Positions 11,700 through 22,932 of a DNA stretch of 64,000 nt are shown in pieces (within the stretch, counting starts at the first letter, position 1; every line of letters starts with the position of its first letter). Source of the stretch: Misgurnus anguillicaudatus (Eukaryota; Chordata; Actinopteri; Cypriniformes; Cobitidae); NCBI RefSeq assembly GCF_027580225.2, contig NC_073353.2:31811501-31875500 (forward strand). The letters are read 5' to 3'. The position numbers and the translations under genes were made by a program. The notes beneath the pieces were generated by a model. It searched no databases, was not told where the DNA came from, and saw nothing but the letters and a program-made list of their open reading frames with translations.

Positions 11700-11790
11700 C
11701 TTGCTTACTGTTGATATTAGCTCAGCTTTATTTTCTTTTAATTTGTAAAGCTGCTTTGAAACAATAAAACATTGTGAAAACACACAATGT
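11700..11790 (+). mobile_element. L2-type LINE 3' end fragment
   Basis: TTTGTAAAGCTGCTTTGAAA followed by CAAT, then ATTGTGAAAA, matches the 3' tail seen in fuller form at 43707-43928. It is degraded after that point. 5'-truncated, non-coding. Confidence 0.55.
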
Positions 11791-12898
11791 CAAATATGAC
11801 TTGACCTAGATCCAGTCCAGATAAAATAACTCAAAAACAATAAAGTATTTATGTGTTGTTAAATCTTATAAACTATTGTTTAACTAATTCTGCCACATTC
11901 ACTTCCATTAAAAAGACTGATACACCTTGTAATCATTGCGATGACGCTTTAACATTATTCTCATAATCCTACAGACTCTCAAATTTTTAACGTGTCATTA
12001 AAGTGTCATCTAATGAAAAGACACAGACAGCACATTTCACCACCCAATATTTTTACCTGATGTCTAAAATACTACATACCCGTACATGACTATTTATACA
12101 GGCCCACTTTCATTTTCCCCTCATGTGGCATTTTGATGTCCTGCAGATTCAATGGGGCATTTAGAGCCAGAGGTCTGAAGCCTGTATGTTGTGCAGTGAT
12201 TGACAGGATCCTGTGGATATAATGTAGCATCACAGCAACGCTTTCTGCCTGGCTGGACCCTAATGAAAACACATCCAACAGAAACAACTCGACTCCAATG
12301 TGATCTCACGAGTGTAGCTCATGCAGACCTTGAGAACTGAAATGCCGGGTGGGGTGTTTGATTTAGGGATGGTGTTGTTGTGTGAATTTGCTTATACAGT
12401 ACAACTGCTTTAAAATTGCATGTGTAATTTGTGCATTGCATTTGTATTAAAAAGATGAATGTTCAATTCTCAGTATCCTTTAATAAGTATATTTTCTGTA
12501 ATAATAATTCAACATGCAGTTAAATGATTTACAGCAGAACAGCACAAAAAACGTAGATAATTGGGTCTCAACATGTCTGTCCTTCGTGTGTTTCAGAAAA
12601 ATGAACAGTTGTATTCAGATCAATAGAAAAACAAGATGAACTTCAGCTTTTAAACACGTTCATTGCAAAACTATAATAAACAATAAGCTCCGTCTGCAAT
12701 GCTGTTCTTGAGACCGTGTTAGCACAGGGGTGCCAAACCATCTTGTCCTCAAAGCCAATCAAAATAGACAGTGACCGCCCAGTTTTCAGCCTTGGTTCTC
12801 GAAGTATTTTTCCAATTTTCCCCAACTGCAAAAATGATGTAAGGACTTCAAGTCAAATATTCAGCACTGCCAATCACAACATATCTGATTCCAACCAC
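11791..12898. other. unannotated; mixed-complexity block at 12.1-12.3 kb
   Basis: The stretch 12085-12310 is richer in GC and less repetitive than its surroundings, but no frame is convincing. The rest is AT-rich and featureless. Confidence 0.35.
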
Positions 12899-14161
12899 AC
12901 TCAAAAAAGCTTGTTGATTTAACTTAATAAAATTATGACTTATTTCCACACAAATCAGGAACTGATTTATCTGAACATAAGCCAGGGGATTGTACTAGCA
13001 CATAAAAATTAAGTTCACTCAACTTCATGTTAAAATTCATGTTGAATAATGAATGATGCTGACAGTAAGCACGACTAAACACGAGTATTGCACATGATTA
13101 CTCAATAAGTAAAGCTGCATGCATACATGCCAAAATGAAATAAACATGCTCGTTTGAACCCAAGTGAAAAACACACACTTTACCACTATGGTAACAAAAA
13201 ATTTCTGAATTTCAACATTACAGAACAACAAACAATAACATGTCCTCATAACTTTCATCTTGCTTAAAAACACAGTTTAGAACTTAATTTTAACATTTAC
13301 CGTCTTCATTTCGTGTCATGAGAGCAAAGCATGCTGGGAACTCAGTCCTCTTCATATATTCAGTTAGTCGATGTTGTCCCAACACAATTAGATTAAGCAA
13401 ACGTACAACTCATCCTAATTAAGTAAACTGAGCAAGCAGTTAATTGTCTTAATTGAGTATTTTCAAAAAGAAAATAATAAGTTGTGTCAAAGAGTTACCT
13501 ATTTATGTCAGTATGCATTGAAATTTATTTTTAACCAAAAACTAAAAAAAAAATGTAAGGGGCGGGACTTGATTTTGAGGCACATAAATAAATAAAAAAC
13601 GAATGAAGCGCACAAATAGGCAATTTTTAAAAACACTTCAATGTTCCATGAATTTCTTTAGGTTTTTATGTTTTTTTTATTTTAATTTTATGGTGGATTT
13701 AAGTATAAAATTATAAAATCTGATAGAATAAAAACACTTTGATTTTGCACGTCAAATTCGAAATTGTTTAACTTAATTTTTAAATGTCCAACTCATTTAA
13801 GTAAACTGAGCAACCAGTTAATTGTCTTAACTGAGTTGAGTATTTTCAAAAAGGAAATAATAAGTTATGTCAAAGAGTAACCTATTTATGTCAGTATGCA
13901 TTGAAATTTAGTTTGAAAAAAAAAATGAAATGTAGGGGGCGGGACACGATTTTGATGCACATAAATAATTTTTCAATTTTATGCTTAAGTATAAAATTAT
14001 AAAATCTGATATAATAAAAACACTTTGATTTTGCATGTCAATTCAACCTACTATTTTAAGTTGAAATAACTTATAAAACCAAGTTGAAACTGTTTAACTT
14101 AATTTTGACAATTCATGAAAAATATGTTGATTTGACAAAAATGCTGCATTTTACAGTGTAC
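12899..14161. mobile_element. composite fish repeat with internal tandem duplication
   Basis: The left edge (ACTCAAAAAAGCTTGTTGAT) and right edge (ATGCTGCATTTTACAGTGTA at 14142-14161) resemble common teleost elements rich in TTAACTTAATT and AACTTATT motifs. The interior holds a direct duplication with a period of about 383 bp. Outer ends are only loosely inverted, so the boundaries are approximate. Confidence 0.45.
13407..14045. repeat. degenerate tandem duplication, 2 copies
   Basis: Copy 1 (about 13407-13770) and copy 2 (about 13790-14045) share AAGTAAACTGAGCAA, CAGTTAATTGTCTTAA, GAGTATTTTCAAAAAG, ACCTATTTATGTCAGTATGC, GGGGCGGGAC and TATAAAATTATAAAATCTGA in order. Copy 2 lacks about 115 bp in its second half. 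Substitutions show the event is old. Confidence 0.8.
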
Positions 14162-14750
14162 AATTATATTACCTCCTTTTCAATGCTTTATGAGCGTGTA
14201 CTTTCTGAACAACCTGTATAAGATTGTTGAATCTTATCTAAAAGAAAGCAATTAAATTAAAATTTTAATATAAAGGTAAAATCGCACTGACTTCTTGTCA
14301 CAACAACTTTCTTTAAAACTCAAAACCTTCTTTAAAACATAATGGTTTTGAAAGCTTATTATTTATAATCCTGCTAGCATTTCTCTAAATAAAATATTTT
14401 TGTACTGTAGTATATTATCTTGTATATGTTACAATAGATGGTGTATTACAATACACCCTATGGAGTACATGCACTGTAAAAAAAGTTTCAAGATGACAAG
14501 ATACTATATGTTTTAACATCACTGTTAATCACAATACAGTAAGTAATCCAAGTTACACCCACTCATCACTAGTCAAGAATCAAATGTAGCAGTATGTTGA
14601 AAGTACTTTTTATTTTGCTAATTTTATTATGCTTAAAAATTTAAGGCAGCATTTTTTTACAATGTGGAGCTAGAACATAAGAAGGCCTCTAAATATTCAT
14701 AAGAGCTTGTTTAACTACACACAAACAACCAAAATAAAAGCAGAAGATAC
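14162..14750. other. nothing recognised
   Basis: AT-rich. CACTGTAAAAAAAGTTTC at 14472 resembles the end of a common fish element but is isolated. Confidence 0.35.
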
Positions 14751-15290
14751 AGCTTGTTGTGCGTGGGTTAGCTTTGCGCTTCCAGGACGCTCCTCAGATC
14801 AATCTCTTTTTATGAGGAAAAAATAAGGTGTGAAACCAGCAAGCTGTTACTATTGGTGGAGGATGCGTCTCATGCTTAATGACTTGGCAGATGAGCAGAG
14901 AGCAGATAACCCTGAAGACATCATCTTAGACTGTTTATACAACCTACATCCATCACTTAGCTCTCCTGCTAATAAGACGGCCAAGTGCAGGCCATTGTCC
15001 GAAGAAGCGACTAACCAAACGAGAGAGTTTGAGAGCGGAGGAGTCATCTGGCTTTCGGGAGGTGACCTCTCCGTCTCTGTGAGAGACTGGAAACTGCCAC
15101 AGGGAGACAGACAGTTGGGTTGGCAGCTCACGAACGTTGCCCGAATCGTGCCATCTGACACAGGGATGAGATAGGGCAGAGAAACAGAGCTGCCAGCACT
15201 GGGCACACGCATGGTTAAGGGCCAGCTGCCACGATTCCCGCCTATGTGAGGACTTAAAGGGCTGGACAGGGTCCTTGCCACAGGTCCAGC
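14751..15290. other. high-complexity stretch with overlapping long frames, not a supported gene
   Basis: The stretch is GC-richer and repeat-free, and it permits a 170-aa minus-strand frame (14850-15362) plus others on both strands. The predicted peptide is rich in Ser, Leu and Pro, has no domain I recognise and runs into duplicated repeat sequence. It could be conserved regulatory DNA or an unrecognised old element. Confidence 0.35.
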
Positions 15291-15562
15291 AACCCCACCC
15301 CATTCCAAACCAGACCTTGAATCCTCCTGTCCTCGAGCAATGCCATTCACACATAATGGCAATACGTCAAACTACAGTAGAAAGACAGACACAGAGGGAC
15401 AGGCCAGGATCCTTCAGCCCAGAGTGTGTATGAGGGCATGAGGTCGGGTCTTTGAGCCTGTCAGCTTGGTTCTGGACTCAAAAAGCTGCTAAAATTGGTC
15501 TTAACAGCTGTGGCTGAAGCCTACGGTGAGAATCGGACCCAGCCTATAACTTTTCTGTAGAG
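15291..15562 (+). repeat. dispersed direct duplicate, copy 1
   Basis: This matches 17074-17306 in the same orientation: AACCCCACCCCATTCC, CTTGAATC, GCAATG/TGTCATTCACACATAA, GAGTGTGTAT, AGGGCATGAGGTCGG, CTGTCAGCTTGGTTCTG and ACAGCCTATA-like ends recur in order. Copy 1 has about 44 extra bases near 15360-15403. It may be a low-copy interspersed repeat or a local duplication. Confidence 0.8.
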
Positions 15563-15664
15563 CACTTATTTTGACTAAACACGTGATGCACATGGATGAC
15601 ATGACGCAACAAACACATATTTTGAATTTGTGCCCCTCGAATGAGCAACCACAAGCTGCCACTG
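15563..15664 (+). repeat. fragment related to the 43.3-44.1 kb foldback
   Basis: ACACGTGATGCACATGG, ACAAACACATATTTTGAATT, then TGCCCCTC and GCCACTG match the right arm of the foldback at 44023-44145. It is a truncated copy. Confidence 0.6.
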
Positions 15665-15709
15665 TAGGTAAATGATGAAAGGATTTTTATTTTTGGGTGA
15701 ACTATCCCT
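15665..15709 (-). mobile_element. end of a common fish foldback (TTTTTGGGTGAACTATCCC)
   Basis: ATTTTTGGGTGAACTATCCC abutting TTAA is recalled as the terminus of one of the most abundant cyprinid small elements. The remaining body is missing. It shares its TTAA with the next element. Confidence 0.6.
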
Positions 15710-15713
15710 TTAA

Positions 15714-16141
15714 AGGGGACATACTATGAAAATTTGACTTTTTCATGCTAAGTGCTATAATTGAGTCCCAAGTGCTTTTATCAACCTAGAAATGTGAATA
15801 AGATCAACCCAGTAACTTAGTTATGGTAAACCATTCTCTTCAAGCATGTAAAAAAATAGGTCATTGAAATTTGGCTCCCCTGGTGATGTCAGAAGGGGAT
15901 AATACCGCCATTTAATCTGTACTATCCAACCACGGCACTGCCATTTAGTGCAGAGATCAGCTCATTTGCATGTTAAAGGACACACCCAAAACGGCACATT
16001 TCTGCACACGCCTACAAAGTGACAATTTTAACTTGCTAAAATAAATGATCTATATGATAATTTGAGCTAAACTTCACATATATACTGTTGGGACACCAAA
16101 GATTTATTTGACATCTTAAAAAGTATTGTGAAATGTCCCCT
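15714..16141 (-). mobile_element. TTAA-flanked element, family A copy 3
   Basis: TTAA lies at 15710-15713 and 16142-16145. The ends AGGGGACATACTATG and AATGTCCCC are inverted. Landmarks CCAAGTGCTTTTATCAACCT, TTTGGCTCCCC, AGTGCAGAGATCAGCTCA and GGGACACCAAAG match copies 1, 2 and 4. Confidence 0.75.
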
Positions 16142-16145
16142 TTAA

Positions 16146-17032
16146 TGTGAACTAAATTATTTAAAACGTTTTTTGGAAAGTTAAGTCTTCCCTAGTCCAT
16201 GTCTAATTTTGTGTTTGATTTGAGCCATTTTTTATTCATAGAGTTTCTACAGATTGAGTTCCCAAATGCAATGCTCATTTTTTGTCACACCCATAACACG
16301 AGTTTCATTATCTGAACTGGAAAGAAAACTTGTCTAGACTGTGATTTTCAGATGTCTGGACTCAATCTGCAGAGCTGTATGATCATACATACAAATGGTC
16401 CCACTGGACAAGCAATAATGAATACATTCCCTGAAAAGTTATTCACATTTCAAGTGCAAATGTCATGTAACGGGCGAATTGTCCATACCGAACGTTTGTG
16501 CTTGCGATGATGCTGGCTGACCTGAGAACAGAGAGATGATGGTCAACCTTAAGCATGTGCAAAGGTAAAGCAATAATGATCAGTTATCAGCTGAAATGTG
16601 GCAAATTCACATTGGCAGCCTTATGCTGTTTGCCTAGACATTTATGAGTTACTCGTAATGTAGCCTATGCTTTGGAAAAGAAAGATAGAGAGTAAAACAT
16701 TTGTGCTTGTTGAGAGGAAGTCATGAAAATGTAATTGCTCTGCGGTGTGAGGCTGTCTCAGAAACAGCATATGAACCGGGAAGATGCTATATTTGTGTCA
16801 TCTAAAAAGATAATATTCATGATGTGGAATTCAAATATTTTTACATTAAGTTTTCTGGGTTGACGTGAATGTGTCAGAGCTGAATTTCTTAAAGGGTTAC
16901 GGAGATCCTCATTTCTGCTTAATGAAAAGAGTAACGACTCAAAGTTAAAAAAACAACAACACACAAGGAAAGACAACTTATCTTGTAGAAATACTACGAT
17001 GTTGAATATTGAAATATTGAATTGTGAATCTT
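16146..17032. other. unannotated
   Basis: No repeat shared within the window and no convincing frame. The minus-strand frame at 16758-16976 has no domain. Confidence 0.4.
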
Positions 17033-17073
17033 TCTTAACTCTTTCCCCGCCACTGACAAGTTATTTCTCCAAG
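17033..17073 (+). repeat. GACGAGTT-family end fragment
   Basis: CTTAACTCTTTCCCCGCC followed by ACTGACAAGTTATTTCTCC matches the end of the family at 24537-24935 (reverse strand). It abuts the duplicated segment beginning at 17074. Confidence 0.5.
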
Positions 17074-17306
17074 AACCCCACCCCATTCCAAACCAAACCT
17101 TGAATCTTCCTGTCCTCAAGCAATGTCATTCACACATAATAGCAGGCCATGATCCTTCAACTCGGAGTGTGTATCAGGGCATGAGGTCGGCCTTTGAACC
17201 TGTCAGCTTGGTTCTGAGCTTTAAAAAGCTGCCACAACTGGTCTTTAACAGCTGTGGGTGAACCCTAAGGTGAGATTCGGACACAGCCTATATCTTTTCT
17301 GGAGAG
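17074..17306 (+). repeat. dispersed direct duplicate, copy 2
   Basis: This is the second copy of the segment at 15291-15562, lacking the 44-bp insert and diverged by scattered substitutions. It lies between a repeat fragment and a Tc1 remnant, so this copy has been carried with, or sits beside, mobile DNA. Confidence 0.8.
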
Positions 17307-17327
17307 TAGAGGGTCTGTTCCTCTACA

Positions 17328-17635
17328 ATGGACGAAAGTTTGGCACCAAAAGCAATGACAGAGGCTCTCAACAAAAGGTAATTGCAAAATAGGCTGGCTG
17401 TTCACAGAGCTCTGTGTCCAAGCACATTAATAGAGAGGTGAAGGGAAGGAAAAGATGTGGTAGAAAAAAGTGCACAAGCAGTCCAACTTTAAGAACCACT
17501 ACGCACAGACGTATGCAAGACATAGGTTTCAGCTGTGGCATTTCTCATGTCAAGCCACTCTTGAACAACAGACAGCGTCTCGCCTGGGCTGAAGACTGAA
17601 AGGACTGGCCTGCTGCTGAGTGGTCAAAAGTTAAG
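17328..17635 (+). pseudogene. Tc1-like transposase N-terminal fragment
   Basis: After an ATG at 17328, broken by an early stop, the frame from about 17414 reads GRKKCTSSPTLRTTTHRRMQ, then GFSC, then HVKPLLNNRQRLAWAED. This is the second helix-turn-helix and linker of Tc1/mariner transposases (compare the usual K-x-PLL-x(4)-R-LAWA). After a stop at 17600, KDWxAAEWSKV continues in another codon context. The catalytic DDE domain is absent. A dead 5' piece of a transposase that acted by cut-and-paste at TA sites. Confidence 0.7.
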
Positions 17636-17691
17636 TGTATTTAAAAAATCATGATTTCTGTTCAATTTGAAAGCACATAGGAGAATAGAAG

Positions 17692-17868
17692 AAGGGGTGT
17701 AGCCAGGGACTTTTTTAGGGGTGGCCAAGAAAGACCCAGTGATGTTATTGGGCCAAAAAAAAATCACCACAGACACATTTGTCAAAACTGCTTTGTACAT
17801 AAGGGGTGGCCAACCTTTTATCAGGGGTGTCACTGGCAACCCATGTCCGCCACGTAGCTACGCCCCTG
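17692..17868. mobile_element. small hAT-like non-autonomous element
   Basis: The left end AGGGGTGTAGCCAGGG and right end ACGTAGCTACGCCCCTG are imperfect inverted repeats of the CAGGGGCGTAGC type typical of hAT elements. The inner AGGGGTGGCCAA repeats twice. No clean 8-bp duplication was seen. Confidence 0.55.
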
Positions 17869-18280
17869 TTTAGATGCAAAACCAGCATGCATGTAATGGC
17901 AACATCACCATCACATATATAAAGAAAAGACGTGTTTACACTCAGCAAACAAACACTTCATTAATACAAAAGCTGAACGGACCAACCAACGTTCTGCATC
18001 ATGAATCCTGTAATTAAAGGTTATTGTATTTACCTAAATCACAAAAGCAGGACATGATGTATTATGCACTCAAAAGATCATAATTCTTGTGCTGCAGTAC
18101 ACAAGGATGTGCGAAGACTAAAAAACAACCATGTTTAGGATCGCTCTGATGTGGCACTTACACAAAAAATCTGCTAACATCAACTAACACAACTACTGTA
18201 ACAGCATCTTTCATACACCATAAATTTTACGTAGCTACTAAGCATTGAATCAAAGATACTTGATTCATTAGGTGTCAAAT
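17869..18280. other. nothing recognised
   Basis: Moderately AT-rich with no features. Confidence 0.4.
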
Positions 18281-18490
18281 TAGATGAATAGAAGAACCTT
18301 TTCAATATCTCAAAGAACCATTTAGTCAAATGCACTTTATGTGCATTTCTTTTATAAATTTTTATAATCTAAAGAACCCTTTTCACCTTAAAGAACCTTT
18401 TGTGAAACAGAAATCATAAAGGTGCTTTAAAGAACCAATTAGACACAAAAGGTTCTTCTATGGCATCGTGAAGCACCTTTATTTTTAAGA
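18281..18490. mobile_element. AAAGAACC-type foldback element
   Basis: This has repeated AAAGAACC and GGTTCTT motifs in both orientations, including AAGGTGCTTTAAAGAACC, and the end TGAAGCACCTTTATTTTTAAGA. The same family frames the nest at 50930-53866. Non-coding. Confidence 0.6.
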
Positions 18491-18943
18491 GGCACCATCC
18501 TCAGGGACTGCCAGCACACACACAGATAAAGTAACGCAACCTTTACTGTACCTACACAGACATCCGCATTATACTGTACATGAACTAGAAATAAATACAA
18601 ACGTGAAAAAAAAAGGCTGACAGGGAGCGAGAGATCGAGCGGGAGAATGAATAACAGCTCTGCTGATATATTCAGAAGAAGAGTTAACATGAAAAAGCAA
18701 GGCTGGCGGAAGATCAGAGAATATGAAAGAGAAAAAAGACGGCTGGCCTCTCTTGAGGGTCAGATATAGATGCTACACAGATACTAAACTGCCAGAACTG
18801 GGCTACAGTATATCAAGTAGCGTTTATGTAATATCTGTTGAATTAAAGCCACAATATGTAGATTTTTACAACTAGAGGTCGCTATTACACAAAACAATAG
18901 CAAAGGCAAAGCTTAATGACGTTATTAATGAATGAGTGCAACG

Positions 18944-19650
18944 TGGCCCTGCTACGGACTGTCTTTTTCCGTGGCATTCTCACCGATTAGTTACTCAACT
19001 GTTTTGTCCTATTTTCTTACCATTTTCGCTTCGGTTTAGGGTTAGATTTAAAATGGACTGCATTTATATAGCGCTTTCATAGACCAATGGCCATCCAAAG
19101 CGCTTTACAATTTTGCCTCACATTCACCCATTCACTCACACATTCATACACCGACGGCGGTGTCAGCCATGCAAGGCGCCATCCAGCTCGTCGGGAGCAG
19201 CTGGGGTTAGGTGTCTTGCTCAGGGACACCTCGACACTTGATGAGGTGGAGCCGGAGATCGAACCACCAACCTTTCGATTTGTAGACAACCTACATGAAC
19301 CACTCAACCACTGCCGCCCCATTTACATGAAATGACATCCCTACTCAAACCCAACTCTAATCCCAACGCCAAGCGACAATTGTTTAAAGTTTAGAAAATA
19401 TAAAAGAATAAATCAGAAAAAATAGTATAAACCAATAGTTAAAGTGACATACTAACGCAAACACCAAATCTAACCCTAAACCGAAGCGAAAATGGTTTGA
19501 AAATAGAAAAAAACAGTTGAGTACCCAATCCGTGAGAAAGCCATGGAAAAAGACAGTCTGTGGCAGGGCCACGGAAAATGTGGAGATCTGTGATAATGCC
19601 ACGGAAAAATGAGCACAAAATTCCGTGACTATCCCACGGAACTTTGTGAG
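18944..19650. mobile_element. foldback element (CCGTGGCA type), split by a SINE
   Basis: Arms at 18944-19050 and about 19460-19575 are reverse complements. GTGGCCCTGC pairs with GCAGGGCCAC, GACTGTCTTTTTCC with GGAAAAAGACAGTC, and CGAAGCGAAAATGG is on the other side. The right arm extends further with repeated CCACGGAA motifs. A SINE occupies the loop. Confidence 0.7.
19055..19320 (-). mobile_element. tRNA-derived SINE with CGCTATATAAATGCA tail
   Basis: On the minus strand the head GGGGCGGCAGTGGTTGAGTG contains an A-box-like element. GGTTCGATC (19257-19265) is a B-box, so this was a pol III-type promoter. The body carries GGTGTCCCTGAGCAAGACACC, and the tail has AAAGCGCTTTGGATGG then AAAGCGCTATATAAATGCA, a tail shared with L2-type LINEs that supply retroposition. 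ATTTAAAATG and ATTTACATG flank it as an imperfect duplication. Confidence 0.75.
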
Positions 19651-21080
19651 ATCATGTTGTTATATATTATTATTAACAGTTTATGTTGCCAACAGAAAAA
19701 TCGAGCAAAAAAGTATCACTAATAAGTACACTCCAGGAGAAGAAACCCATGACACACAATGATTCCAGAGTCAATTGTGATGTAGCAGTCTCAACAATAC
19801 ACTCATTTTCCCTAGAGAATGCTAACATATTCCCGTTATAAAACATTTTCAAACGCATTATTTTCGCAAAATGACAGAAATTTAGACCCGGCGGGGGATG
19901 TATACTGCTTGTGGGCCGCGTGCTAATTGCTAGAAGCTAGCGGGAGTTCCGGACCGTGTCTTGGGAAAGTGATAGAGACTCGGGGGTACGTTAGCCTCGC
20001 CAGAAAAGCCGGGTCGGTAAGGACTGGTCTCGGTAAGTTTGGCAAAACACTTTTAGTTTGGCAAAGCACTATTACTTAGTTCATGTAGAATTGTAAAATA
20101 AAGCCGTTAAATATTTTGTTTAACTTTCTGCAAAAATCTAGCCGGCAAAAATATCTATATAGCCTACTGTCTACAAACAATAATATTCACATTACTATAC
20201 ATTTAAAAGGTATAATTTACGGGATTAGCATCAATGTATGATCTCTGTTTTGAGATACAGATGCTCTAGCATCATAAATGTAGTATTTTGTGACAGAAGA
20301 TGACAACACGCAAAATATAACGTGACTTCTTACCTTTTGTGTTGATATAACGATCGCGAATCGAATCAAGTCTGTTTCAGATGTGTGAATAATCCATGAA
20401 AGTCCAATAAAATACATCCAATGACCATTTTTGTCCACAAATGCGTATAATCCATGAAATATAGATACATAGTCTGTTGTTTACATTAAATTTCGCATGA
20501 ACGTCTTGTAATAGAAAATAATATCGCCTACAATCTGAGGACTATTTGCGTCGTAACACACTGTATATAAGATTACACTTTAGGTTCCAATAAACACGCG
20601 TTAAAACTTTGTTCTTAAAAGTAGGTGGGAGTATAATCCATAATATCCAAATAGCGCTGTTATTTCCGTGAGACATGATAACAGCATAGAGTGTATCAGC
20701 GAAGTGACTGCTCTGTGCTCTCTAGCTGCAAGATGGGTGGAGACCTGCGAGTGGGGTGGTGGGCGGCAAAATTCAAACGGAATGTGACGAAACGGCTAGT
20801 TACATCACAACGGTGCTGAGTTTGAACTCGTGCAATCTGAGACTCAAGGCAGAGGACATTCAGAAACGTGTATCTCACTCAAAACAGCATGGATGGATTT
20901 TTTCCAAGTTTGTATGCGTGTGGGAGCATCAGAGACACAAATGAACAACCCAAACCCAGAAAAAGTGAGTTTTTCATAATATGGGCACTTTAAAGGATAA
21001 TGTAAGTACACAGCCTATACCTCACTGTGCAAGTGGTTTTGGAAATCTTATTTAAAAATGTTTACATATTGTGGCTTTAA

Positions 21081-22589
21081 AGATGGATGAGCTGAAACCA
21101 CAGCAAAAATGAATGCGTCTGCTGCAGAATGTGAATGTATAAGTGCTGTTTTGGTTTGATTCACACATTTGAAACATTATTTTTATGCTTTTACATATTC
21201 GACTGTCTGATAAAGTGGCAGGTAATTCCATGCAAATGTCAACCTTATTATGACAAGTTTTTCCCCAAAGTTTTTAACCATCTCAGATATCAATATTAGT
21301 AGTTGAAATACCCATTGAAGCATTTTATTTTTATTTTCCATAGTTCAGAAACGTGACATCCATATCGTTGTGCTTATAAATGAGCAAAAAAAATCACAAA
21401 AATGACTTATAGCTGGGTTTTCACAGGTTGGGTCACATATTGAAATCTGAGGTTCATTTATCCTTTTTCTTTTAGTGACCACGATAGAAAAACATAAAAT
21501 GTAACTGTAAGAAATTAAACAGCAGATCGAAATGGAGCATGCCAATTTAAAATTGCTATTATATAAAGACTGTACTTTCATTTTTGTGTGAACTGTTCTT
21601 TTAAAAGTGAACCCCAATAATGGTGGCCACTTTTCTCTGTTATTAGACTTCTGCTGAGAATATGACATATGAACACTGCAGCCTTAAGGTCACGCAGTCA
21701 CAATATCCACAATATAGTAGAGAGGAGAAAAATATTGAAACGGCATGTTTATATAACACACATTTATATAATGATTTATATAATGCCTGAGGACTTGGTG
21801 GTATATCGAGTTTTGATAATATATGGGGGGGGGGGGGTCCCATCAGGATACGTGATGAGACAATACTATCTATATCAGTATGGTCTGATATGACCCTGCT
21901 TTGCAACAGAAGCTCTGTCAGAAATGTACACTTATAAGCTTTTCAACCAGCTCGCATGTTGTGCAGATGTATATTTACAAACAGGAAGTAAAACTCTGTC
22001 TTTACATTTTATTTCCATCATAAGCTGTTTTAATAAGATGATTGTGACATATGAAGCTTTACACTGCATGTTAAAGGTTTGTCCACCTAGCAGAAAATAC
22101 AGCAATATCGACAATCATCCCAAAATTACTAGGATATAAATTTGGGTCAGTATTACCCAGCCCAATAATGCCACAGTGTGACATAAGTGACCTCCCTTTG
22201 TTTTCAGTTTGCAACTTTAGATCCCACAGAAAATAAAAATATACAGTTATAGTCACACAGGTAAAATAAATAGATGGAGAGTGAAAGAAGGAAAGGTGCT
22301 GGTTTAATAGCAGACTAAGGATTAACGTCATCTAAATGATTTGTCATTAGACATCAAGCTGCTATTGACAATCACTTTTGTAGTCTGTAATTTCAGCTAA
22401 ATGGTTAGTGATTCCTATAATCGGTTTCTTATTTTTACAGTCGGGCTGGAACATGCATGCTTGAGTTCTGCAGGACAAACTCATTCAGTGGTGAAAGTAG
22501 AACAGATTTAGACTAAATTGCTGAAAAAATTGGGTATTGCACCAACAGAGGACGAAAAAAAATATAAGTAAAACATTACATAAAAAAAG
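21081..22589. other. unannotated AT-rich sequence
   Basis: A 13-G run is at 21825-21837. Short frames on both strands show no domain. No repeat matched elsewhere in the window. Confidence 0.4.
21825..21837 (+). repeat. homopolymer of 13 G
   Basis: Uninterrupted G run. A second run of identical length lies at 39345-39357. Prone to length error. Confidence 0.9.
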
Positions 22590-22870
22590 TTTTATTCAAA
22601 ACTTACACAAAACCATAAGTTGGACCAAGTCATAAGTAGCACAGGTATATTTGTGGTAATAGCGAACAATACATTGTATGGGTCAAAATTATACATTTTT
22701 ATGCCAAAAATCATTAGGATAATTATTAAAGATCATGTTTCATGAAGATAGTTTTGCTAAGGACTTCATTTGGACAACATTAAAGGTGAATTTACTGTTC
22801 TATCCCTACAAACCATACATCAATGGAAAGCTTATTTATGATTATTTATGATTTGTGATGTATTAATTTA
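22590..22870 (+). repeat. cyprinid interspersed repeat fragment
   Basis: Phrases GCACAGGTATATTTGTGG, ACAATACATTGTATGGGTC, GCCAAAAATCATTAGGAT, AAGATCATGTTTCATGAAG and ACATCAATGGAAAGCTTATT are recalled from a very abundant zebrafish/carp repeat. Internal deletions are evident. Class uncertain. Confidence 0.55.
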
Positions 22871-22932
22871 AATATCAAATTCATCTCACTTTTTAATGAA
22901 CATTAACTAATAATGTTTGCAAATGTATTTAA

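Larger units (their letters stand above)
18847..21076. mobile_element. 2.2-kb TTAA-flanked element with nested insertions
   Basis: The ends AGCCACAATATGTAGATTTT and TTTACATATTGTGGCT are inverted repeats, each bounded by TTAA (18843-18846 and 21077-21080). Inside are a foldback (18944-19650) holding a SINE, and a further TTAA-type end near 20975-20993 (CATAATATGGGCACTTTAA). No transposase is visible, so it is a non-autonomous or hollowed-out element. Confidence 0.7.

Noticed and set aside
14850..15362. 170-aa minus-strand open frame, the longest in the window
   Set aside because: No recognised domain, overlapped by long frames on the other strand and other registers, extends into a duplicated repeat, and no splice or promoter support. 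GC-richer composition explains its length.
19250..19320. tRNA-like A- and B-box sequence as a real tRNA gene
   Set aside because: No cloverleaf, followed by a SINE body and LINE-type tail, so it is a SINE head.
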